Counted from the stretch's first letter, positions 1 to 8,778 are shown. The stretch is DNA of 35,125 bases from an uncultured Pseudomonadota bacterium (GCA_903847275.1 CAINDC010000003.1:1-35125); one strand, 5' to 3'. Numbers and translations: made by a program. The notes: generated from the sequence alone by a model not told the origin.

Positions 1-192
1 CTTCGCAAATTCATTTTACAAATCCCTGAAAACAGCACTGTGATTATTGATGCCTCGAAAACGGATTTTGTCGATTACGATATTTTAGAAGTGATTGAAG
101 AATTTTTAGAATCTGCTGCCGAAGATAATATCACTGTTGAATTGGTCAATTTTTATGGCAAGAAAAAGTTTGAACGCTATGCCAGAATTTAA
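1..192 (+). CDS. SulP-family anion transporter, C-terminal (STAS-like) end, partial
   Basis: An open frame enters from the left edge and stops with TAA at 190-192, giving 63 residues. The segment VIIDASKTDFVDYDILEVI followed by an acidic helix and VELVNFYGKKK resembles the cytoplasmic STAS-type tail of SulP permeases (sulfate or bicarbonate class). In that family this domain follows the membrane core and contributes to regulation. The membrane part lies outside the window, so substrate cannot be judged. It is followed by a 75-bp gap with a promoter for the next cluster, so the two units are probably separate. Confidence 0.6.
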   Translation, partial: LRKFILQIPENSTVIIDASKTDFVDYDILEVIEEFLESAAEDNITVELVNFYGKKKFERYARI

Positions 193-203
193 CTTGAATT
201 AGC

Positions 204-232
204 TTGAGTTTGCTCATTTGCAAGAACATAAT
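204..232 (+). promoter_or_regulatory. Predicted sigma70-type promoter of the lipoprotein cluster
   Basis: TTGAGT (204-209) and CATAAT (227-232) are separated by exactly 17 bases and lie 35 bases before the start codon at 268. Five of six bases of the -10 box and four of six of the -35 box match consensus. An AGG-type ribosome site lies just before the ATG. This is prediction from pattern only. Confidence 0.5.
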
Positions 233-267
233 CGCCACCCTTACAAAATAATTTTTAGGTAACGCTT

Positions 268-1770
268 ATGAAACAAAAAAGAAGTTATGCTCTATTTGCT
301 GCATTTTTAACTTTAAATGGTTGCGCGACATTTAGATCTTACAATTCAGAAACGCAAACGCTTGTTTCAAGCATTGCGACTGGGCAAGTTGATCAAGCTA
401 TTACTGAACATGAAGCTAAAACAGGTTCAGATAAAGATTTGCTTTATTTCATGGAAAAAGGCGAATTGCAGCGTTTGAAAAAACTGTATCCAGACACGAT
501 TGCAACGTGGACAGAAGCCGATAAAATCATCGCGCAATGGGAAAGTGAAGCAAAAATCAGCGGTGCAAAAGTGGGTCAAGCCGTTGGTTCTGTTGTCGTG
601 AATGATAAATTACGCCGTTACGATGGCGAAGATTATGAAAAAGTCATGCTTTCAACTCGTCTTGCGTTGGCTTATTTAGCCGCTGGCAAAACAGAAGACG
701 CACTGGTTGAAATTAAAAAAACGTGGGAACGCGAAAATTTAATCAAAACGCTGCATGAAAAAGACATTGATGAAGCAGAAAATACAGCGAAAGAAAAAGG
801 CTACAAAACAAAATCGGAAGATTTAAAAGGCTATCCGATTGCGACGCTTAATAGTCCAGATGTCACCAATTTAAAAAATGGCTACCAAAATGCGTTTAGT
901 CATTATTTATCAGGATTTTTGTATGAAGCAGCGGGTGAAGAAAGTTTAGCAGCGGCAAGTTATCGCACTGCGATTGAGCTACAACCTTCTTTGGGTGTTT
1001 TAAAGGACGGTTTAATGGGTATGGATAATCGTTTTGCAAAACCTGCAATCGCGGCGGCGGTAAATGTCGAACAATCATTACCTGTCACAAAATCAACGGC
1101 AAAAAAATCTAAAAAGAAAGGCAAAAAAGGTAAATCAGTGCAACAAATTGCTGCTGCGCCGATTTCTACCCCCGTACCTGTTCAAACTTCGCCATTTATC
1201 GCACAATCTAACGAAAGTGATGTTTTGTTTGTCGTTGAAACAGGCGTTGCACCGTTTAAAAAATCAATCATGATTCCGTTGCCAATTCCTTATGCGGGCG
1301 TTGTGCCGATTTCGTTCCCTGTTTTAGAAACTAATCCCATTTCGGCAAATAAAGCGGCATCGATTACTTTGCCAAATAATTCGATTACACAATTAACGAC
1401 CATTGCGAGCATTGAAAATTTATCACGTCGTTCATTAAAAGATAATTTGCCTTGGATTATGGTGCGTGCGGCAATTCGTGCAGCAGTTAAAGGCGGAGCG
1501 CAAGCAGCGGTTTATCAGCAAAATGCACTCGCGGGCGTTGCTCTTAATGCTATCAATGTTGCTACTGAACAAGCTGATGAACGTGTTTGGGGCTTATTGC
1601 CTGCTGAAATTACTATTGCGCGTGTGAAACTTCCAGAAGGTCAATCGACGGTAAAAATTCAAACATCACAAGGCATGAAAGAAGTTTCTGTGAATGTTTC
1701 AGGCAAACACGTTGTGATTCCAATTCGTTTAATTGGTAATTCTATTTATAACCTGCAAGCAGGTTTATAA
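268..1770 (+). CDS. COG3014-family outer-membrane lipoprotein, TPR-like
   Basis: 500 residues. The N-terminus is a lipoprotein signal peptide ending in the lipobox LNGC (Cys19), so the mature protein should be membrane-anchored in the periplasm. The first half is helical and TPR-like, with a segment around residues 210-240 (YLSGFLYEAAGEESLAAAS) typical of a tetratricopeptide helix pair. A lysine-rich linker (KKSKKKGKKGK, about residues 276-288) separates it from a more beta-rich C-terminal half. The length and order match the COG3014 family, which has no established biochemical role. It is first in a cluster with YcfL and LpoB, which suggests a peptidoglycan-synthesis or envelope role. A terminator after this gene probably lowers expression of the following three genes. 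Confidence 0.75.
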   Translation: MKQKRSYALFAAFLTLNGCATFRSYNSETQTLVSSIATGQVDQAITEHEAKTGSDKDLLYFMEKGELQRLKKLYPDTIATWTEADKIIAQWESEAKISGAKVGQAVGSVVVNDKLRRYDGEDYEKVMLSTRLALAYLAAGKTEDALVEIKKTWERENLIKTLHEKDIDEAENTAKEKGYKTKSEDLKGYPIATLNSPDVTNLKNGYQNAFSHYLSGFLYEAAGEESLAAASYRTAIELQPSLGVLKDGLMGMDNRFAKPAIAAAVNVEQSLPVTKSTAKKSKKKGKKGKSVQQIAAAPISTPVPVQTSPFIAQSNESDVLFVVETGVAPFKKSIMIPLPIPYAGVVPISFPVLETNPISANKAASITLPNNSITQLTTIASIENLSRRSLKDNLPWIMVRAAIRAAVKGGAQAAVYQQNALAGVALNAINVATEQADERVWGLLPAEITIARVKLPEGQSTVKIQTSQGMKEVSVNVSGKHVVIPIRLIGNSIYNLQAGL

Positions 1771-1791
1771 TCTACGCGGAAACAAAACGAG

Positions 1792-1820
1792 AGGCGGTTT
1801 TTATAACCGCCTTTTTTTAT
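1792..1820 (+). terminator. Intrinsic terminator after the COG3014 gene
   Basis: AGGCGGTT, a five-base loop and AACCGCCT form an 8-bp perfect stem followed by a run of seven T. It lies in the 69-bp gap before ycfL. It may be a partial terminator, because no clear separate promoter is seen for ycfL. Confidence 0.85.
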
Positions 1821-1839
1821 ATTTTTCAGGAAAATATAC

Positions 1840-2241
1840 ATGAATAAAAACACTTTTTTGAAATCGTGCTGCATTTTTGCACTGACTCCAATCTTACTCG
1901 CAGGTTGTGTTAGTCAGCCGCCACTTCCTCCGCCAGCACCGAATTCAGCGGCTGCAAAAATAATGTATCTTGGCGATTTGTCTTACATTTCTGTGAATGA
2001 TTTACGCATGGGCGCGACAAATAATTTTAATGTTGTGAATGCCGATGTTGTTAATAACAGCAATGATTACACGGCTATTGAATACCGTTTTCAATGGCGA
2101 GATAAAGGTGGAATGGCTGTTGGAATAGACGAGAATTGGAAAACACTACCATTGTCACCAATGCAAACACAGCGCATTCAAGGTACTGCAACTTCAAAAT
2201 ATGCGGTAGATTTTAAACTTGAACTGAAAAGTAAAAACTAA
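1840..2241 (+). CDS. ycfL: YcfL-like lipoprotein (DUF1425)
   Basis: 133 residues with a lipoprotein signal peptide and lipobox LLAGC (Cys at about residue 23), followed by a proline-rich stretch. The C-terminal domain, with NVVNADVVNNSN and EYRFQWRDKGGM, is typical of DUF1425/YcfL, an immunoglobulin-like fold family. In enterobacteria ycfL is next to lpoB, and the same order holds here. The ribosome site AGGAAAATATAC precedes the ATG. The molecular role of YcfL is not firmly established. The link to LpoB makes an envelope-assembly role likely. Confidence 0.8.
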   Translation: MNKNTFLKSCCIFALTPILLAGCVSQPPLPPPAPNSAAAKIMYLGDLSYISVNDLRMGATNNFNVVNADVVNNSNDYTAIEYRFQWRDKGGMAVGIDENWKTLPLSPMQTQRIQGTATSKYAVDFKLELKSKN

Positions 2242-2253
2242 GGAGATAAAATT

Positions 2254-2877
2254 ATGAATACAAAACGTACACACATTTTAGGTTTGGTAATCGCATTAAC
2301 CGCAACGCTAGGCGTTTCAGGTTGTGCTTCAAATAAACCTGCATTTTCTTCTGGTAATGTGGCTTACGGTGATACAAAAGCAGAAGAAAATCTCACCAAT
2401 GAAATTGGTTTAACCGATTTTCAAATGATGGCTGAAAAAATGACCACGTCGCTTTTGACTAGTCCGTTGATTGCAACCAGCAAACAAAAACCTACGATAA
2501 CGATTGCCGAGATCAAAAACAAAACTAGCGAACACATCGATACTCGCTCGATTGCGTTAAAAATCAAAACACAGCTTTCAAAATCACAAACCGTTAGATT
2601 TATGACTGATAAAGCCGATGATGCAGGGTCTTTGACAGAATTACAAAGACAGTCACAGTCTGGTTTATACAAACAGTCTAAAGCCGCAAAACCTGGTAAC
2701 AGAGAAGCAGCAAAATATAGACTTCATGGCGAAATCACTTCAATCGTGAAACGTGCAGGCGATATTAAAAATATCGATTACATTTTGAACTTAACCCTTG
2801 AAGATGTTGATGCTGGTGAAGATGTTTGGAGCGAAGAAAAAGAAATCCGTAAAACCTCAGAACGTCCTACGTTCTAG
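2254..2877 (+). CDS. lpoB: LpoB, outer-membrane activator of class A penicillin-binding protein
   Basis: 207 residues. The lipobox VSGC (Cys24) marks an outer-membrane lipoprotein. Conserved LpoB features are the GDTKAEEN linker, the DFQMMAEKMTTSLL helix, the strand TITIAEIKNKTSEHIDT, and the C-terminal YRLHGEITSI and YILNLTLEDV strands of the TolB-N-like domain. In Escherichia coli LpoB crosses the peptidoglycan and stimulates PBP1B. Here the disordered linker after the lipobox is short. The gene follows ycfL by 12 bases with a strong ribosome site (AAGGAG) and is probably co-translated with the next gene 9 bases downstream. PBP1B is not in the window. Confidence 0.85.
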   Translation: MNTKRTHILGLVIALTATLGVSGCASNKPAFSSGNVAYGDTKAEENLTNEIGLTDFQMMAEKMTTSLLTSPLIATSKQKPTITIAEIKNKTSEHIDTRSIALKIKTQLSKSQTVRFMTDKADDAGSLTELQRQSQSGLYKQSKAAKPGNREAAKYRLHGEITSIVKRAGDIKNIDYILNLTLEDVDAGEDVWSEEKEIRKTSERPTF

Positions 2878-2886
2878 GTCGTGAGA

Positions 2887-3765
2887 ATGAAAATTTTAGC
2901 GACATTTTTTGCTGGTTTAGTTTTTGTAAGTCCCGTGATGGCAAAATCCATTGCGGTCACAGATTTGGCTTATTCAGAAACGATTCAAGAATATATCCAC
3001 GAAGTGGATTATCACAACACGAGTAAGCTATCTGCATCAGCAAGTTCTAAATCAGCTGCAAGTGGTTATGCAGGTGCAGCGGTTGATGGTTATGGTGGTG
3101 GCGCGGCAGTTGCGGGTTATGCAGCCTCAGCATCGTCCAAAAGTAAATTGAACGCGAGCAGTAAAACCGATTATCACGAATACGAACACAATTTTTCGTA
3201 TGTGGAATACGGTGAATTGAAAAAATTTACAGGCGATATTCGAGGGGAGTTAATCAATTCACGCCGATTCACATTGACGCAAGCCAAACCAGCACCAATG
3301 AAAAGACATGAAGGTGTCTACGATATTATTGCTCGAATTAAAAAAGGCGATTTTCCTCATGCCGATTATGTTTTGTTCGGTAAATTGAACGAAATGAGCT
3401 TTAACGACAGCACTTATCAAGTCAGCGACAGCATGACAAATATCATTTTGAGTTTGACGCTGTCGGCTGAATTTAGCTTAATTAACACCAAAACTTACGA
3501 AGTGATTGCGAGCTTTACTGCCACAGGTGATGGGCAAGATACAAAAATTATTACGCCTGGCACTTATGCAGAACCTAATCGCCCGAAAGTGATTACTCTA
3601 GTTTCAAAAAGTTTAGGGGAAGATGTTTTCAGACAAATTGAAGAACAAGTTTTTGATCAAGTTTCAGGTGAACCAATGGGCAGAAGTTCAAATGTCGATT
3701 CGCGCCAAAATAATGGAATTGAACCGCCACCGCAAAAGCCTCAAGGCGTGACAGTTTTTCAATAA
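2887..3765 (+). CDS. Secreted LpoB/CsgG-like envelope protein of unknown function
   Basis: The track starts at GTG 2881. I prefer ATG 2887, because the AGG ribosome site is then about 8 bases upstream and the protein begins MKILATFFAGLVF with a clean signal peptide cut near VMA-KS. It has 292 residues from that start. There is no lipobox, so it is probably soluble periplasmic. After a short strand (IAVTDLAYS) comes a low-complexity Ser/Ala/Gly block (about residues 45-95), then a domain with HADYVLFGKLNEM and a second half resembling the LpoB/CsgG TolB-N-like fold. It is the last gene of the COG3014-ycfL-lpoB cluster. Function is not known. The fold assignment is by resemblance only. Confidence 0.65.
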   Translation: MKILATFFAGLVFVSPVMAKSIAVTDLAYSETIQEYIHEVDYHNTSKLSASASSKSAASGYAGAAVDGYGGGAAVAGYAASASSKSKLNASSKTDYHEYEHNFSYVEYGELKKFTGDIRGELINSRRFTLTQAKPAPMKRHEGVYDIIARIKKGDFPHADYVLFGKLNEMSFNDSTYQVSDSMTNIILSLTLSAEFSLINTKTYEVIASFTATGDGQDTKIITPGTYAEPNRPKVITLVSKSLGEDVFRQIEEQVFDQVSGEPMGRSSNVDSRQNNGIEPPPQKPQGVTVFQ

Positions 3766-3774
3766 ATTTTCTCG

Positions 3775-3809
3775 AAAAAATGGGGCATTCAACATTTTGC
3801 CCCATTTTT
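3775..3809. terminator. Bidirectional terminator between convergent units
   Basis: AAAAAATGGGGC and GCCCCATTTTT pair as a hairpin flanked by A and T runs on both sides. It therefore serves the plus-strand lipoprotein cluster and the minus-strand histidine kinase, which converge here. Confidence 0.85.
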
Positions 3810-3816
3810 ATTTGTT

Positions 3817-6426
3817 TTAAACCAACGGAAATAACAATCTAAACTTTGTACCTCGATTAGGTTCTGTCAGGTTTGAATCAATCAAAATATGCCCCCCTGC
3901 ACGATGCACCAAACCACTCACTGCCGATAATCCTAAACCAGTCCCCTCACCTTGTTCTTTGGTGGTGAAAAAAGGATCAAAAATTCGTTTAATAATTTTT
4001 TCCTCAATCCCAGTACCATTATCAGCAACACTCAATTCAATAAACGAACCGTCTACAGGCAAAGCACACGCTAAACAATGCCGCTTTTCTGTCGTTGTTA
4101 CTTTCAGCGAAACAGAAATCTTACCGCCCTGCTCTTTCATTGCATCACGCGCATTCACTGCTAAATTGGTCAAAATCTGATGCAAGTCAATCGCGTCAAT
4201 TTGAATATCGGTCGTATCACAATGACTTCTTATTTCACAAGTATCACACCCAGAATCATTAACATGACAATCATCAACAAATTCTAATTGAATTCGACTA
4301 GTTAACGCAGGAAGTAGCATTGCCAAGACTTCTTTAATAACGCCTTGCGTGGGTTTTACGTCTAGTTTCCCTTGCTTTGGTTCTTGGCGGCAATACGCCA
4401 TCATTTTTTCAATCAATGACACTGCCCGTTGCCCCGCATCATGGATTTGCTTTGTGTTATTGGCGAGTTCGACTTTTAAATTTTCATCAGTCATGTCTTC
4501 ACTGATATATTCATTCATGCCGTTATAACCCAACATACACGCCAAAATGTTGTTGAAATCGTGAGCAATACCAGATGTTAAACGCCCAATACTTTCCAAC
4601 TTCTGCATTTGATTAACTTGCTGATACAAACTTTCATTTCGTTCGTATGCAATGGTAAGTTCATTATTTTGTGACAATAGTTCTTCGTTAACCTTCGCTA
4701 ATGATGCATTTGCCATCGAAAATTCCGAAATCCACGCTTCCGCTTCAGCACTTTTAAGAGCTAATTCGTGATTCATAACAACTTCACCACTTAAAAGCTG
4801 TTGAAGTTTGCGTTGATGACCTGAAGATACTAGCGAAACGACGCTCGTTAAAACCGTTAATATGATGCCACCCAACAAAATTAACCAAGCATTTGCAGAA
4901 CGATTTTGGACAAAATAACTAGCAGTCGGTACAACGTCAAACCGCCAAGTACGTCCACCAATAGGTAAAATAGTGCTGTAAATGAGAGTTTGTTCCTCTG
5001 AAAAAATACTCTTTCTTTGCAGAACAAACGGCACAAATTCTTTTTCATTGCTAGCAAAAATTAAATCTTCCGCACCAGAGGTTATATCCACCAATCGATA
5101 AGACAAACTTGCTAAATTATAGGAATCAAGGACTTCTGTAATAATATCGCAGCCACGAAGTACCACGGTAACAAGACCCGAAACATTACGGCGGCGTTCT
5201 TCAATTGTTTCATGTGGCAAGTTATGATGATAAACAGGAATAAAAGCTAGAAAACCGTTTTGCTTATTTTTCTCTTGAACCAAAATAATTTTTGCCGTCA
5301 GTGCAAGCGCGTCATTATCAATGGCTCGATCAATCGCTTCATGCCGAATCGCATCAGAATGTATATCGTAACCAGCCGCTTTTTCATTACCTTTAAAGGG
5401 TTCAATAATTGCCACGGGATAGTATTCGGGACGATTTCCCGCCCGTATCAATTTTTTATCCGCATCGCGCTCAGTAATTTGAAAATTAGAATAACCTTCT
5501 AACCTCATATTTTTTTCAAACGCTTCTCTTTCAGAAGCTAAAACACGATGATTGTAACCCAATGCTTGTATGCCTTTAAAATCGTCTAATGATTGCGTCA
5601 CGAAAGTGTTGAAATCTTTTGAACTAACAGTTTTAGAAGCAGCATAGAAACTATTAAGTGACCTTAAAACATTTAAATTCGCCCTCAATGAATTGTTTAA
5701 CTCGAGATTCATCGCTTCGGTACTTTTTTCAAATCCAATTTTTACCCGCTCATTACTGCTGGTAATTTCATAAAAAACAGCGAGAACTGTTATGCCAAAC
5801 ATAACAAAAATAGGCACAGTGATTGCCAATCGTCTACCTTGAAAAGCTGAAAAGCGGGACATCCAAACCAAAAATAATGGCGTAAAAATCATAATGCCTA
5901 ACGCATCACCGCCCCACCACGTTAACCAATTAATAAAATACTCTACTACTGAAATTTGTCCTGTGACAACGAGTAATGAAACTGAAAAAGTCGAATTCAC
6001 TAACGCACTGACAATGCCGCCATAAAATAAAAATAATAAGACACTTTTTTCATCAGCGAATTCGTTAGGGAAATCAGCAAAGCGGCGGACTAAATATGCG
6101 CCCACGATAGCTTGAATGCTCGAACCGCTGGCAATTAAAAAGGCAATACCTGTTGAATTCAAATTTTCGACAAAATCATTCGTGATAGCAGACGTTGATA
6201 TATTCAAGAAAAATGAACCTAACAATACTCCCCAGAAAATACGATTTCCGTAAATTAAAATACACGCTAACGCAATGCCAGAGGCGGGAAATACAATGGT
6301 TGCGTAACCTGGTGGAATGGCGAGTATCGTTCCCAATTTTCCTGTTACAAAATAAGCGGCTGCCACCCCAATAATTTGCAGTAACAATATAAAAGTGGAG
6401 CGTTCCGAAACATTTTTTAAAATCAT
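3817..6426 (-). CDS. MASE1-CHASE membrane sensor histidine kinase
   Basis: 869 residues. The N-terminus is a MASE1-type multi-helix membrane domain (about 10-220, with PPGYATIVFPASGIALA). A CHASE-like periplasmic sensor follows (about 240-500), then a membrane helix near 513-535 and a coiled coil (about 545-605). The kinase core has the H-box with phospho-acceptor His622 (GIAHDFNN), N-box NLAVNARDAM, G1 box DNGTGI and G2 box GEGTGLGLS. It ends at the ATPase domain with no receiver, so the partner regulator is elsewhere. Cysteines cluster before the N-box (720, 727, 730, 736) and before the G1 box (784, 787, a CxxC). It follows a Tsx-like porin gene by 27 bases and is likely co-transcribed. 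The signal is unknown. CHASE domains usually bind small extracellular molecules. Confidence 0.85.
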   Translation of the reverse strand: MILKNVSERSTFILLLQIIGVAAAYFVTGKLGTILAIPPGYATIVFPASGIALACILIYGNRIFWGVLLGSFFLNISTSAITNDFVENLNSTGIAFLIASGSSIQAIVGAYLVRRFADFPNEFADEKSVLLFLFYGGIVSALVNSTFSVSLLVVTGQISVVEYFINWLTWWGGDALGIMIFTPLFLVWMSRFSAFQGRRLAITVPIFVMFGITVLAVFYEITSSNERVKIGFEKSTEAMNLELNNSLRANLNVLRSLNSFYAASKTVSSKDFNTFVTQSLDDFKGIQALGYNHRVLASEREAFEKNMRLEGYSNFQITERDADKKLIRAGNRPEYYPVAIIEPFKGNEKAAGYDIHSDAIRHEAIDRAIDNDALALTAKIILVQEKNKQNGFLAFIPVYHHNLPHETIEERRRNVSGLVTVVLRGCDIITEVLDSYNLASLSYRLVDITSGAEDLIFASNEKEFVPFVLQRKSIFSEEQTLIYSTILPIGGRTWRFDVVPTASYFVQNRSANAWLILLGGIILTVLTSVVSLVSSGHQRKLQQLLSGEVVMNHELALKSAEAEAWISEFSMANASLAKVNEELLSQNNELTIAYERNESLYQQVNQMQKLESIGRLTSGIAHDFNNILACMLGYNGMNEYISEDMTDENLKVELANNTKQIHDAGQRAVSLIEKMMAYCRQEPKQGKLDVKPTQGVIKEVLAMLLPALTSRIQLEFVDDCHVNDSGCDTCEIRSHCDTTDIQIDAIDLHQILTNLAVNARDAMKEQGGKISVSLKVTTTEKRHCLACALPVDGSFIELSVADNGTGIEEKIIKRIFDPFFTTKEQGEGTGLGLSAVSGLVHRAGGHILIDSNLTEPNRGTKFRLLFPLV

Positions 6427-6453
6427 TTTTAAGTATGCCGTTTTAAATCCGAA

Positions 6454-7242
6454 TTAGAATTTCCACAAAATTAACGCTTGTGGCAAACTTTCGCTTAATC
6501 CTTTGATGCCGTATTTATTATAAAAATACTGGTATTCAACGCCCACAAAAAGATGATTTTTATCACCCCATAAATCACCTACATCTAAACGTAATTGCGG
6601 TTGCGACAATATGTTGTAGTGATAATTGCCCCCTTTTGAACCGATAAAATCGGTAAATCCTTCTAAACTCCATTTTGTATCCGCGATTGAAAAAGGCAGT
6701 TTCCACACAGGCGTAAATTGCCAAGATGAATTTTGTACGGTGAGAGCAGGTTCGAGAATTTGATGACGAAGAACATCAACGGAGAAAAGTGTAAAACCAG
6801 GTAAATTAAAATCGACGGTAAAACCATACAGTGCAATGCGTGTACCGCTTTTCGGACTATCGAAATTTTCCCCCGCGTTCACACCAATCGTTGCGTTAAT
6901 ATTTTTAAAAATGCTAAATGACAAATCTTTGCCGAGTATTTTTCCTGCACTGAAATAACTATAAGCCTCTCCATAAACGTTCGTTTGCGAAGGTTGTCCA
7001 TCTTCGGTAATTGACGTATCCATAAACATAAAATTATGTCCATATTTCCAACCATCTGCGTGCGTAAAAGTGATAATAGATTGGCTAATGTCGCGAGGAT
7101 TTGCGGGCATTCGATAACTGTCGCCGTGAAGATATTGAATTTCGGTATTCGTCCACTCAAAAAAATCAGCATTTGCTAACGATGAAAAACTTAATAGACC
7201 GCATAAAAAAGCAAATCGGATTTGTTTGTGTGAAAAAATCAT
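6454..7242 (-). CDS. Tsx/OmpK-like outer-membrane channel protein
   Basis: 262 residues. A signal peptide ends near LANA-DFFEW. The mature part has alternating beta strands and an aromatic C-terminus (LILWKF), the signature of an outer-membrane beta barrel recognised by the BAM machinery. The start DFFEWTNTEIQYLHG and the repeated aromatic girdles resemble the Tsx/OmpK nucleoside-specific channel family. Substrate is not established here. It is the first gene of a probable two-gene unit with the MASE1 kinase, so the kinase might sense what this channel admits. That is inference. Confidence 0.65.
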   Translation of the reverse strand: MIFSHKQIRFAFLCGLLSFSSLANADFFEWTNTEIQYLHGDSYRMPANPRDISQSIITFTHADGWKYGHNFMFMDTSITEDGQPSQTNVYGEAYSYFSAGKILGKDLSFSIFKNINATIGVNAGENFDSPKSGTRIALYGFTVDFNLPGFTLFSVDVLRHQILEPALTVQNSSWQFTPVWKLPFSIADTKWSLEGFTDFIGSKGGNYHYNILSQPQLRLDVGDLWGDKNHLFVGVEYQYFYNKYGIKGLSESLPQALILWKF

Positions 7243-7301
7243 GACGTTTTAATTTCCTATTCAATTTGAAACGATTGTAGCTATTCTAAATCATCAAGTT
7301 T

Positions 7302-7340
7302 AAAACTAAAATGCCCTAAAACATTAGTTTTAAGGCATTT
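7302..7340. terminator. Hairpin/terminator-like region with interlocked repeats
   Basis: AATGCC (7310-7315) pairs with GGCATT (7334-7339), with T and A runs on the outer sides. It would stop transcription leaving the DUF4389 gene on the minus strand. A second pair, AAAACTAA (7302-7309) with TTAGTTTT (7324-7331), is interlocked with it, so both cannot form as simple nested hairpins. Confidence 0.55.
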
Positions 7341-7382
7341 TTAAAAACTCGATAGTGTCACTATTTTTTTTGCGAGAGATTT

Positions 7383-7685
7383 TTAATTTTCATCTGGCGA
7401 TTTTAATTCAGCAGACATCGCCCACGGTGAAAATGGAAACGGTAAGATTTCTGTACCAAAAACCAAAAATGATAAAAGATGGTAATCGTAAACAGCTAAG
7501 CCCCGTCCGAAACTCAAAATGTGAACATTTTTTTCACCTGACACCAAAACAAAAAATAATTGCAATAGAATCACTGCCCACGCTAACCAGCGCACCATTG
7601 TGATGACCACAGCAAACAACAACATTAGAAAAATACGTTTCCAAATTTGTAGTTGTGATAAATGGGTATTGAGTTGTTCTTCCAT
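7383..7685 (-). CDS. DUF4389 small membrane protein
   Basis: 100 residues. It has two hydrophobic segments: about 17-45 (IFLMLLFAVVITMVRWLAWAVILLQLFFVL) and a shorter one near 62-75. The layout NTHLSQLQIWKRIFLMLLF followed by GRGLAVYDYHLLSFL fits the DUF4389 family of inner-membrane proteins of unknown function. It begins 4 bases after the DUF2333 gene stops, so the two are almost certainly one transcript. The pairing suggests a shared envelope role that the sequence does not reveal. Confidence 0.7.
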   Translation of the reverse strand: MEEQLNTHLSQLQIWKRIFLMLLFAVVITMVRWLAWAVILLQLFFVLVSGEKNVHILSFGRGLAVYDYHLLSFLVFGTEILPFPFSPWAMSAELKSPDEN

Positions 7686-7689
7686 TGTT

Positions 7690-8778
7690 TTAACCTCTGT
7701 TCATAATGTCGCGTAAATCAAGCGCAGCAGCATTCGCACGCGCAATATAGTTCGCCATTGATAACGAATAGTTAGCAAATAAACCATAACCACTGCCGTC
7801 TAAAACCATTGGACTAAGCGTTGGCGTTAAACTATTTTCAAGTTCACGAATCATGACATCAACAGTACGCATGGCGCGTTTATCAAGCAAAATATCGTGG
7901 AAATCGTGTTTAATCGCTCGCAAAATGTGTAACAAAGCCCAACTCGCACCACGTGCTTCATAGAACACGTTATCGATTTCAAACCACGTTACTTTTGCTG
8001 CCACTTTACCGCTGGCTTCTTCTAGTTCTAAATTAGTCAAACCTGGTGCAAAGTTACTGCTCGATGCGTTAGAACTTAGGCGTGTTGATAAATCGCCCAA
8101 CCGTTTAATGACAACCTCAGTGTATTGCCACAAGTTATCCGCCCGTGAATAAAATTGGGCTTTTTTACTTGCATTTGGATCTTGTAAACGCGCCATGTAT
8201 TTGTGTAAAGCTTGAACACCTTTTTCATATTCCGCTTCAGTCGCTGGTAATGCCCACGAATTTGGTTCGTAATAGAAATAAGGTTCAGCAACCGCTAAAT
8301 CTGGATCTTGTTCAGATTGAGATTGATCGCGGGCAAAATGGTTCCGTAACGCAGTGGTTGCATCGCGTAACATAACCAATGCCCCAAATTCCCAACTGGT
8401 AATGTTATCCAATAACACGCCAGGCGGTGCGACGTCATTAGTAATATAGCCGCCACTTTTATTCAGCAACGTGTCGGCAATATGCGCTAATGTTGCAGTG
8501 TAAGTGTAGCCAAGGGGCAACTCCGCTGCTAAAACTTCATAACTTGGTGCTGTTGCTGCTTCACCATGTCCCGCATTGGCATTTTCTTCTTCTGGTGGTG
8601 CCTCTGGGGTAAGTCCCGCTTGAGAAATTGCCGATTCTAAAATGTTAAACTGCCCTGGTTCACGCCCCCACCACTGACTTAATATAAACATAATTAAGGT
8701 GATGATTATTCCTAAAACGCCGAGTATCCACGCCGTTCCTTTTGATTTAATGTCTGATATTTTTTCGCTTGCCGCCAT
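7690..8778 (-). CDS. DUF2333 inner-membrane protein
   Basis: 362 residues. A single N-terminal membrane anchor (about 17-40, AWILGVLGIIITLIMFILSQWWGREP) is followed by an alanine/glutamate-rich linker and a helical periplasmic domain. YFYYEPNSWALPATEAEYEKG and the C-terminal SLSMANYIARANAAALDLRDI match the DUF2333 family found in many Gammaproteobacteria. The function is not known. It is upstream of and coupled to the DUF4389 gene. An 89-bp gap separates it from xerC. Confidence 0.75.
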   Translation of the reverse strand: MAASEKISDIKSKGTAWILGVLGIIITLIMFILSQWWGREPGQFNILESAISQAGLTPEAPPEEENANAGHGEAATAPSYEVLAAELPLGYTYTATLAHIADTLLNKSGGYITNDVAPPGVLLDNITSWEFGALVMLRDATTALRNHFARDQSQSEQDPDLAVAEPYFYYEPNSWALPATEAEYEKGVQALHKYMARLQDPNASKKAQFYSRADNLWQYTEVVIKRLGDLSTRLSSNASSSNFAPGLTNLELEEASGKVAAKVTWFEIDNVFYEARGASWALLHILRAIKHDFHDILLDKRAMRTVDVMIRELENSLTPTLSPMVLDGSGYGLFANYSLSMANYIARANAAALDLRDIMNRG

